Shown here: one piece after another, positions 55,840 through 62,235 of the stretch
Position numbering within the stretch: position 1 is the stretch's first letter
Layout: the number at the start of each line of letters is the position of its first letter
From: an uncultured Clostridia bacterium
GTDB taxonomy: Bacteria; Bacillota; Clostridia; Oscillospirales; Acutalibacteraceae
Assembly: GCA_944380845.1 (NCBI GenBank)
Contig: CALWIU010000025.1
Coordinates: 1-62,235 of the forward strand
Direction: 5' to 3'
DNA length: 62,235 bases
Program-made: the position numbers and the translations under genes
The notes under the pieces: model-generated
The model's database searches: none
What the model was told of the DNA's origin: nothing
The model's input: the letters and a program-made list of their open reading frames with translations, nothing else

Positions 55840-56107
55840 ACCACCAGTCAAACTAATGGTTTACGCAGCCGCAAGAAGGGGCGCCTGCTGATTCACCGCC
55901 CGAAAGGCGGCACTGACGGTTTGACATCGCATTTCTATTTCGAGCAACCGTATCAACATAATGTCCTTTAAACCAAAAATGCCGGCTGCCAAACCACTTA
56001 CATTTTCTTGGAGGTTTTCTTTTGTTCAACTGCTTTTCGGCTCACCTTTGCTCGCCGTTTCCCTCTTTACTAAAGTCTTTTTTATTCCCCCCGGTAAAAC
56101 CGGGGGG
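55840..56107. mobile_element. Putative IS200/IS605-type element remnant
   Basis: Begins with an imperfect hairpin ACCACCAG-TCAAA-CTAATGGT (55840-55860), has a second hairpin CCGCC-CGAAA-GGCGG (55896-55910), and ends with a perfect 8-bp stem CCCCCCGG-TAAAA-CCGGGGGG (56087-56107). Subterminal hairpins without a transposase gene and this sequence style fit IS200/IS605 ends as I remember them. No open frame remains. It may be a non-autonomous derivative. Confidence 0.45.
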
Positions 56108-56130
56108 TTATTTCTTTGCTAAAGACCAAA

Positions 56131-56171
56131 AGAAGCGGGAAACTCCTAAAAGGGAGCTTCCCGCTTCTTTG
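56131..56171 (-). repeat. 41-bp hairpin repeat, copy 2 (gatB terminator)
   Basis: Same element as 53633-53673, one mismatch (C/T). It lies 8 nt past the gatB stop and reads into a T-rich sequence on the minus strand. Confidence 0.85.
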
Positions 56172-56178
56172 CAGGTTT

Positions 56179-57612
56179 TCAGGATTCTTTCAATACTTTT
56201 TCCGTGATTTCGCCGAGTTTCACCGGGTTGGCTCTGCCGCCCAGGGCTTTCATGACCTGACCGACAATCGCCTTGGCGGCTGCGGTTTTTCCTTTTTTGT
56301 AATCCGCTACGCTCTTCGGGTTGGCAGCAGCGGCTTTGCGTACCTCCTGTTCCAGGATCGCCTCATCGTTGATCTGGGCAAGGTTTTCCTCCCGAACGGT
56401 TTTTTCCGGATCAATCCCGTCGGCGAACATACGCTGAAGCAGCTTTTTGGCGGTAGAAGAATTGATGACATCTTCACCAAACAGATCACAGAGTTTTGCC
56501 ATTTGATCCGGCGCGATGGGACAAGAAAAGCTTTCGGAATCCACCATGCGCAGGATGTCGCTGATCAGCATATTGGCGGCGATTTTCGGATAAGCAGTCT
56601 GTCCGGCGACCTGTTCAAACCAGTCCGCCATGGCGCGGTCAGCGGTCAGCTGTTCGCTGTCGTAAGCGCTTAATGCGTATTGCTGCATATATTTTGCTTT
56701 GCGCGCGTCAGGCAATTCGGGGATCTCAGCACGGAAAGCTTCGATCTGTTCACGGGTCAAAACGATCGGAGGAAGATCGGGGTCGGGGAAATACCGGTAA
56801 TCGTTGGCGTCCTCTTTGGAACGCATGGTATAGGTTTTTCCCGTATCCGGGTCAAAGCGGCGCGTTTCCTGCACGATGGTTTCGCCTTTTTCGATGGCCT
56901 CTACCTGTCGCTTATATTCGTACTCGATCGCTTTTACCACAAAACGGAAAGAGTTCAGATTCTTCATTTCGGTACGGGTGCCGAAAGCGGTTTCCCCGAC
57001 TTTGCGTACCGACAGGTTCACATCACAGCGCATGGACCCTTCGTTCATTTTACAGTCGGAAACGCCGGTATATAAAATCGTTGCACGCAATTTGCGCATA
57101 TACGCTTCCGCCTCTTCGGCTGAACGAATATCCGGCTCGGAAACGATCTCTATCAGAGGCACGCCGCAGCGATTGCAGTCAATCATGGTGCCGTGCTCGT
57201 CATCATGAACGAGTTTGCCTGCGTCCTCTTCGATGTGAATGCGGGTGATACCGATTTTTTTGGCGCCGTTTTCCGTTTCGATCTCCAGCCAGCCATGCTC
57301 GCACAAAGGCAGATCATACTGTGAAATCTGATACGCTTTCGGCAGATCGGGATAAAAATAGTTCTTTCGATCTTCCTTGGAATATTTTGCGATCTGGCAG
57401 TTGGTGGCAAGACCCGCCTTGACCGCGTATTCCACCACCTTGCCGTTCAGCACAGGCAGCGTTCCCGGAAGCCCCATACAAACCGGGCAGACATGGGTAT
57501 TCGGCGCAGCGCCAAAGGTTGTGGGACAGGAACAAAAGATCTTGGTTTCGGTGTTCAGCTCCACATGGACTTCCAGTCCGATAACCATTTCATATCCTTT
57601 ATAATATTGCAT
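56179..57612 (-). CDS. gatB: Aspartyl/glutamyl-tRNA(Asn/Gln) amidotransferase subunit B
   Basis: 477 residues. Kinase/amidation subunit of GatCAB, binding the mischarged tRNA. Family motifs: VIGLEVHVELNT, IFCSC, VCPVCMGLPG and the later RIHIEEDAGK, with the YqeY-like helical C-terminus (from about 400). ATG at 57612 is preferred over a GTG at 57621 that overlaps the gatA stop as GTGA; both are supported by AAGGA. Coupled to gatA. Confidence 0.95.
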   Translation of the reverse strand: MQYYKGYEMVIGLEVHVELNTETKIFCSCPTTFGAAPNTHVCPVCMGLPGTLPVLNGKVVEYAVKAGLATNCQIAKYSKEDRKNYFYPDLPKAYQISQYDLPLCEHGWLEIETENGAKKIGITRIHIEEDAGKLVHDDEHGTMIDCNRCGVPLIEIVSEPDIRSAEEAEAYMRKLRATILYTGVSDCKMNEGSMRCDVNLSVRKVGETAFGTRTEMKNLNSFRFVVKAIEYEYKRQVEAIEKGETIVQETRRFDPDTGKTYTMRSKEDANDYRYFPDPDLPPIVLTREQIEAFRAEIPELPDARKAKYMQQYALSAYDSEQLTADRAMADWFEQVAGQTAYPKIAANMLISDILRMVDSESFSCPIAPDQMAKLCDLFGEDVINSSTAKKLLQRMFADGIDPEKTVREENLAQINDEAILEQEVRKAAAANPKSVADYKKGKTAAAKAIVGQVMKALGGRANPVKLGEITEKVLKES

Positions 57613-57617
57613 CACGC

Positions 57618-59066
57618 TCACATCCTTTCCTTACGGGCATTTTCCAAAGCTGCGCCGACTCGATACAGCAGCGATTCGGAAAACACCTTTCCGATCAGCT
57701 GGCAGCCGATGGGCAGGCCGGTTTCGGTAGCTCCGCAGGGCAATGAAAGCGCGGGCACGCCGGCGATATTGACCGGCACGCTGTAAGCGTCGCCCATATA
57801 CATTTCCAGCGGGTCGGCGGATTTTTCACCGATTTTATAAGCGGGGGTCGGCGCAACTGGCGAAAGAATGACATCGCAGGATTCAAACACCCGGTTAAAG
57901 TCGGCGGTCACGAGACTTCTGACCTGCTGCGCTTTTTTATAATACGCATCATAATAACCGGAGGACAAAGCGAAAGTGCCAAGCATGATCCGGCGCTTGA
58001 CCTCTTTGCCAAAGCCTTCGGAACGGGACGACAGATAAAGGTCGGTAATATCATCAAAATCCTTTGCCCGGTAACCGTAGCGAATACCGTCAAAACGCGC
58101 AAGGTTGGAAGATGCCTCGGCGCTGGAAATGATATAGTACGCCGAAAGGGCATGGGGAATGGAGGGCATGGAAACTTCATGAAGCTGCGCGCCCATCTTT
58201 TCAAAGATTCCGGCGGCGTTCAAAACCGCATTTTTGACCTCGGGAGCAATTCCTTCCGCAAAGAATTCCTTCGGGATACCGATGGAAAGCCCTTTGACGC
58301 CTTTGCCGATATCTGCGGTAAAATCGGCTGTCTGGCGGGCAAGAGAAGTCGCGTCGCGCTTGTCATGACCGCTGATCGCGTTCAAAACAATGGCGTTATC
58401 TTCAACGGTTCGGGTCAGCGGCCCGATCTGATCCAGCGAAGACGCAAAGGCAATCAGCCCATAGCGGGAAACAGAACCGTAAGTCGGTTTCATACCAACG
58501 ACGCCGCAGAAAGACGCGGGCTGCCGGATCGAACCGCCGGTGTCGGAACCCAGGCTGTATGCCGCCTCCATCGCCGCCACAGCCGCCGCTGAACCGCCGG
58601 AGCTGCCGCCCGGCACCCGGGTGAGATCCGCCGGGTTATGCGTGGGGTGAAAAGCGGAATTTTCACAGGACGACCCCATGGCGAATTCATCCATATTTAA
58701 CTTACCCAAAAGCACATAATCATTTTTTTTCAGCCGCTCGATGACATCGGCGTCATAAGGCGGGACATACTCGCCAAGCATTTTTGACGCGCAGGTAGTA
58801 CGGATATTCCGGGTGCAGATATTATCCTTGATTCCGGCAGGAATCCCCGCCAGCAAAGCAAGGGGCTGTCCGGCGGCGCGTTTCTGATCGACCGCTTCTG
58901 CGGCAGCAAGCGCCTGTTCGGGGAAAATGCTGATGTACGCGCCGATATCTTTTTCTTTTTCTTCAATTTGCGTCAAATACGCCTGCGTCAGCTCTTTGGC
59001 GCTGAATTCACCGTTTTTCAGCCCGTCGATCTGTTGGCTGAGCGTGCGTTTCACCAATTCGTTCAT
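57618..59066 (-). CDS. gatA: Aspartyl/glutamyl-tRNA amidotransferase subunit A
   Basis: 482 residues. Amidase-signature enzyme that supplies ammonia from glutamine or asparagine. The catalytic Lys is in GIPAGIKDN (about residue 78), the Ser-Gly stretch GGSSGGSAAAVAA and the nucleophile-region GSDTGGSIRQPAS. It begins 12 nt after the end of the aspS-gatC gene (AAGGAGG between), so the three form one operon. Confidence 0.96.
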   Translation of the reverse strand: MNELVKRTLSQQIDGLKNGEFSAKELTQAYLTQIEEKEKDIGAYISIFPEQALAAAEAVDQKRAAGQPLALLAGIPAGIKDNICTRNIRTTCASKMLGEYVPPYDADVIERLKKNDYVLLGKLNMDEFAMGSSCENSAFHPTHNPADLTRVPGGSSGGSAAAVAAMEAAYSLGSDTGGSIRQPASFCGVVGMKPTYGSVSRYGLIAFASSLDQIGPLTRTVEDNAIVLNAISGHDKRDATSLARQTADFTADIGKGVKGLSIGIPKEFFAEGIAPEVKNAVLNAAGIFEKMGAQLHEVSMPSIPHALSAYYIISSAEASSNLARFDGIRYGYRAKDFDDITDLYLSSRSEGFGKEVKRRIMLGTFALSSGYYDAYYKKAQQVRSLVTADFNRVFESCDVILSPVAPTPAYKIGEKSADPLEMYMGDAYSVPVNIAGVPALSLPCGATETGLPIGCQLIGKVFSESLLYRVGAALENARKERM

Positions 59067-59078
59067 TCTGCTCCCTCC

Positions 59079-61163
59079 TTATTCCACGACGCGCGGAACG
59101 GTGACATAGCCGTCCGCCGTAGTCGGCGCCGCTTTCAACAGCTCGTCTCTGGTAAAGGCGGAAACCGCCCGATCTTCGCGAAACACATTGGAAAGGGGCG
59201 CGATATGCGCGGTTGCCTCGATGCCTTCGGTATCGATCGAAGCGATACTGTCGGCAAAATTGATGATGGAAACCATGTCCTGCGCCAGTTCCTTCTTTTC
59301 TTCAGCGGAAAAACGCAGGCGCGCCAATTTGGCGATATTATCAACATCAATATCCTTGGCGGTCTTTTTGCCGCTCTTTGCCGAATCGGTTTGAGCCGCT
59401 GTAAACGCCTTATCCAGACCTAAAATTTCAAGCTGCGCAGGATCCACATGATCCGGCGCATCGGTCAGCGGACAGGACGCGTCCTTATTTTTCGGGAAAG
59501 CGATGACCTCCCGCAAAGAGTCAGCGCCGACAAGCAGCATGACAAAGCGATCCAGACCAAAGGCAAATCCGGCATGAGGCGGCGTGCCGAAGCGGAACGC
59601 ATTGACCATAAAACCGAAACGGTCATGAATCTGCTCATCGGAAAGCCCCAGCGCCTCAAACATTTTTTCCTGAATGTCATGATCGTGGATACGAACAGAG
59701 CCGGAACCCAGCTCGATGCCGTTAAGCACCACATCGTATGCCTGCGCGCGCACCCGCGCCGGATCGGAAAACAGATACTGCACATCCTCCGGGTAAGGCA
59801 TGGTGAAGGGATGGTGCGTGGAAATGTAGCGGTGTTCCTCTTCGGAATATTCAAACTGCGGGAAGTCGGTAACAAAGAGGAAGCGATATTCATTTTTATC
59901 CCGCAGAGAGAGCATATCACCCAGCACAAGACGCAGGCCGCCCAGAACACGGCGTACCGTTGCCAGTTTATCGGCGCTGAACAGAATGAAATCACCGGGT
60001 TTGGCATCCATTGCCTGAAGCATCGCCTGCATTTGCTCATCGGAAAAATATTTGGTCAGGATAGAATAGATTTCGCCGTCCGGCTTCCATGCGATCCACG
60101 CCATACCTTTTGCCCCGAGCTTAACGGCTTTTTCGGTCAGATCCTCAATGGTGGAGCGGGTAAAATCCGCCTTGCCTTTGACATTGATCGCACGCACGAC
60201 GCCGCCCTTGTCCAAAACAGAACGAAAAACGCTGAACTGACAGCCACGGACGGTTTCCGTCAGATCGACAATCGGCAAATCAAAACGAATATCCGGCTTA
60301 TCCGATCCGTAAATATCCATTGCATCCGTCCATGTCATACGGGGGAAGGGGTCGGTGATTTCAATATTTTTGACCCGTTTCATCAAATATTTAAAAAGTT
60401 TTTCCAGATGAACCAGCACATCCTCCTGCTCGACAAAGGACATTTCCATATCCACCTGGGTAAATTCCGGCTGGCGGTCGGCACGAAGATCCTCGTCGCG
60501 GAAGCAGCGAGCGACCTGATAATATTTGTCAATACCGCCGACCATCAAAAGCTGTTTAAAAATCTGCGGAGACTGCGGCAGCGCGTAAAAGCACCCGGGG
60601 TGCACCCGGCTGGGAACCAGATAATCCCGCGCGCCTTCCGGCGTGGATTTGGTCAGCATCGGCGTTTCCACACAAAGAAAGCCTTCGTTGTCCAAATAAT
60701 CTTCCGCTGCCTTTTGAACAATATGACGGAACTTGAGGTTCCGGAACATTTCCGGGCGGCGCAAATCCAAAAACCGGTATTTCAGTCTGAGATCTTCGCG
60801 CACGGCGGAACCGTCCTCCAGCGCATAGGGAAGCGGATCCGACGGAGAAAGAAGCGTTACTTCATCCGCCAGAAGTTCTACCGTACCGGTTTTGATTTTC
60901 GGGTTCACGGTTTCTTCATCGCGCAGGCGAATCACGCCGCTGACGCAGATTACGGATTGATTGTGCAGCCCCTCGGCGGTTTTAAAATCGCTCGGCGGCA
61001 GACAGGAAGCGTTGCAAACAACCTGCATAACGCCCTCCCGGTCGCCCAGATCCAGAAAAATGACCCCGCCCATATCGCGCTTGGTCCAGACCCAACCGCA
61101 CAGGGTTTGACGGGTACCGATTTGCTTTTCGGTAATCAAACCACAATATTCCGTTCGTTTCAT
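59079..61163 (-). CDS. aspS: Aspartyl-tRNA synthetase fused to GatC
   Basis: 694 residues. The first about 582 are a bacterial class II AspRS: OB-fold anticodon domain at the N-terminus (TLCGWVWTKRDMGG), motif 2 with FRDEDLRADRQPEFTQ, motif 3 with GFAFGLDRFVML. A linker rich in Ala, Lys and Ser (583-600) leads into a complete GatC domain (about 601-694: IAKLARLRFSAEE, HIAPLSNVFRED). The single frame has no stop or start between them. The start at 61163 has AAGGATG upstream and the ordinary MKRTEYCG opening. The fusion would tether the synthetase to the amidotransferase. At the anticodon-loop position often Leu or His in discriminating or relaxed enzymes, Met is found, so tRNA choice cannot be read. 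Confidence 0.92.
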   Translation of the reverse strand: MKRTEYCGLITEKQIGTRQTLCGWVWTKRDMGGVIFLDLGDREGVMQVVCNASCLPPSDFKTAEGLHNQSVICVSGVIRLRDEETVNPKIKTGTVELLADEVTLLSPSDPLPYALEDGSAVREDLRLKYRFLDLRRPEMFRNLKFRHIVQKAAEDYLDNEGFLCVETPMLTKSTPEGARDYLVPSRVHPGCFYALPQSPQIFKQLLMVGGIDKYYQVARCFRDEDLRADRQPEFTQVDMEMSFVEQEDVLVHLEKLFKYLMKRVKNIEITDPFPRMTWTDAMDIYGSDKPDIRFDLPIVDLTETVRGCQFSVFRSVLDKGGVVRAINVKGKADFTRSTIEDLTEKAVKLGAKGMAWIAWKPDGEIYSILTKYFSDEQMQAMLQAMDAKPGDFILFSADKLATVRRVLGGLRLVLGDMLSLRDKNEYRFLFVTDFPQFEYSEEEHRYISTHHPFTMPYPEDVQYLFSDPARVRAQAYDVVLNGIELGSGSVRIHDHDIQEKMFEALGLSDEQIHDRFGFMVNAFRFGTPPHAGFAFGLDRFVMLLVGADSLREVIAFPKNKDASCPLTDAPDHVDPAQLEILGLDKAFTAAQTDSAKSGKKTAKDIDVDNIAKLARLRFSAEEKKELAQDMVSIINFADSIASIDTEGIEATAHIAPLSNVFREDRAVSAFTRDELLKAAPTTADGYVTVPRVVE

Positions 61164-61209
61164 ACTACCATCCTTTGCAAGAATCATAAAAGGATCCCAT
61201 AAATAAAAT

Positions 61210-61500
61210 AAAAAAACCTTTCCTCTCGAAAACTTCATCAAGAAGTGTTCGGGACGAAAGGGAACTTCCGCGGTGCCACCCGTATGGCTGCCGAAACAGC
61301 CGCTCAGCGGTACAGACATACCGCCGCGCTGTAACGGGCGCACCCGTACCGTTCTACTCACCCGCCGAAGCGGACTTTCTTCGGAAAGCTCAGGGCTGTT
61401 TTTCGTATTGACTGCTGACGCCGGCTCACACCAACCGCCGGCTCTCTTGGCTCAAAAAATCAACCTACTCTGCCCGTCTTTGCTGATTATTTATCAAATT
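61210..61500 (-). ncRNA. T-box riboswitch leader of aspS-gatC-gatA-gatB
   Basis: On the minus strand in order: stem I base GACGGGC with AGAGTA (61478-61466), the AGAGAGC and GCCGGC hairpin with GGTTGGTG, a specifier loop (61404-61398) containing GAA and AAC followed by A and GCCC that closes stem I, then the antiterminator T-box GGGTGGCACCGCGG (61281-61268) and an overlapping terminator (61262-61217) with a seven-T tract. Uncharged tRNA would stabilise the antiterminator. AAC (Asn) precedes the conserved purine; GAA (Glu) lies 1 nt upstream of it. Confidence 0.9.
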
Positions 61501-61506
61501 ATAGTT

Positions 61507-61535
61507 ATTATACTATTTTGTCTTTTCCTTGTCAA
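61507..61535 (-). promoter_or_regulatory. Consensus promoter of the T-box operon
   Basis: Perfect TTGACA (61535-61530) and perfect TATAAT (61512-61507), spacer 17 bp. The transcript would start near 61500. Confidence 0.9.
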
Positions 61536-61630
61536 TCATTTTTCCCGTATGTTTTTCCGCAGATTTACAGTATGACATATTTTTGCAACAAATAACCATT
61601 CTTGGCAACGCAATGTTTACATATCCTTCA

Positions 61631-61659
61631 TGAAATCCGTGAACAAAAACTGATATAAT
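61631..61659 (+). promoter_or_regulatory. Putative promoter of the alpha/beta hydrolase
   Basis: TGAAAT (61631-61636) and TATAAT (61654-61659), 17-bp spacer. The -35 is weak. The leader is about 75 nt. Confidence 0.5.
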
Positions 61660-61740
61660 TATGTATAGAAGTTGAACAAATAAGATTGTTCAGCTCGAAG
61701 TATCGTTTTTTCGACAAAATAATCATCAGGAGTGAGCAAT

Positions 61741-62235
61741 ATGTTTGAAAAAATCATCGCGTTTTTCTTGTCCATCATCGTATTTTTTGCAAACCTGTTC
61801 GGAATCAGCATTCCGGGCGTGACTGAGCCGGCGGATTCGGGAAGTTATATCTATACCGACGCCGCCTATGGCGATGAGGAACGCCAGATTCTGGATTTGT
61901 ACATTCCGAAAGAGTCGGACGGTACCATTGGACTGGCACTGTTTATCCACGGCGGCGCCTGGATTGCCGGCGACAAAAACGCTTACAGCGCCAATATGCT
62001 GCGCTATGTCAGCGAGGATGTTGGTCTTGCGGCGGCTGCCATCAACTACCGCTTTCTTTCGGAGACGGTCAATTTGCACGATATCATCGATGATATTGAT
62101 TTGGCGCTGCAATTTATCAAAGAAAAAGGCGAGGAAAACGGCGTTACCATCGATAAAGCCATGTTGACCGGCACCTCGGCAGGTGCGCACCTGTCGCTGC
62201 TTTACGCCTATTCCATGAAAGATACCGCCCCGATT
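61741..62235 (+). CDS. Alpha/beta hydrolase, 5' part (runs off the window)
   Basis: 165 residues visible, no stop before the edge. The N-terminus is a hydrophobic anchor or signal segment (residues 4-20). The body is an esterase/lipase of the HSL-like group: oxyanion motif HGGAW at about 74-78 and the nucleophile elbow GTSAGA at about 148-153. Ribosome site AGGAG 8 nt before the ATG. The acid and His of the triad lie beyond the edge. Substrate unknown; possibly a carbohydrate esterase. Confidence 0.85.
   Translation, partial: MFEKIIAFFLSIIVFFANLFGISIPGVTEPADSGSYIYTDAAYGDEERQILDLYIPKESDGTIGLALFIHGGAWIAGDKNAYSANMLRYVSEDVGLAAAAINYRFLSETVNLHDIIDDIDLALQFIKEKGEENGVTIDKAMLTGTSAGAHLSLLYAYSMKDTAPI

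Larger units (their letters stand above)
61164..61740. other. Gene-free stretch holding the T-box leader and two promoters
   Basis: Contains the aspS T-box leader (61210-61500) and its promoter on the minus strand, and a weaker promoter for the plus-strand hydrolase. Nothing else was seen. Confidence 0.7.

Noticed and set aside
59448-61202. Long plus-strand open frame opposite the AspRS-GatC gene
   Set aside because: It is the antisense shadow of a high-confidence gene; its protein has no motifs and no ribosome site.

Overview
The window looks like chromosome from a low-to-mid GC member of the Bacillota, most likely a gut Clostridia of the Oscillospiraceae/Ruminococcaceae type. The support is: typical Gram-positive promoters and strong AGGAGG ribosome sites, a T-box leader, a Gram-positive LexA box, tRNA-dependent amidation genes (gatA, gatB, gatC), a TIGR04086-type membrane protein, a dockerin protein, and a GH2 glycosidase with a GPH symporter. 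No rRNA, tRNA or CRISPR array was seen.

Layout. 0-3.3 kb: end of a small ORF, an MBL-fold hydrolase, a flavin-binding pyridoxamine-oxidase-like protein, a membrane protein and upp. 3.3-8.3 kb: uvrB-uvrA. 8.5-16.8 kb: a Gfo/Idh/MocA oxidoreductase, a TetR-family regulator, ybaK, cysE-cysS, an IspD/TarI cytidylyltransferase coupled to a glycosyltransferase, and rhaA. 16.9-26.5 kb: a tight nine-gene minus-strand operon for a surface glycan (six glycosyltransferases, a flippase, UDP-GlcNAc 2-epimerase, a GINT1-like protein) with no visible polymerase. 26.8-30.3 kb: an unknown membrane-anchored helical protein, feoA, and mscL-nudix-DUF368. 30.4-34.1 kb: GPH symporter and GH2 glycosidase. 34.2-37.8 kb: tig-clpP-clpX. 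37.8-42.7 kb: phosphoesterase, thrC, an SCP2-like protein with a repeat tail, and divergent threonine dehydratase-ridA. 42.7-46.7 kb: a cluster of inverted repeats, several membrane proteins and rpmB. 46.8-52.4 kb: recA-recX-rimO-pgsA, a second Gfo/Idh/MocA enzyme and a small membrane protein.

52.5-61.5 kb is the most interesting part. A secreted dockerin protein is followed by an AT-rich segment holding a secreted RICIN-lectin/matrixin metalloprotease and an anchored partner of unknown function. This segment is bracketed by two 41-bp hairpins that match at 40 of 41 positions, and it carries what looks like an IS200/IS605 remnant. Next comes the transamidation operon: an aspartyl-tRNA synthetase fused in frame to GatC, then gatA and gatB. 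It is preceded by a T-box whose specifier loop contains both an Asn codon (AAC) and a Glu codon (GAA). Read together, these point to an operon that makes Asn-tRNA (and perhaps Gln-tRNA) by the indirect route and senses the charging of the substrate tRNAs. The window ends inside an alpha/beta hydrolase gene.

All family calls come from reading motifs and gene order by eye; no database search was run. Starts were moved to internal codons where a ribosome site or promoter required it.
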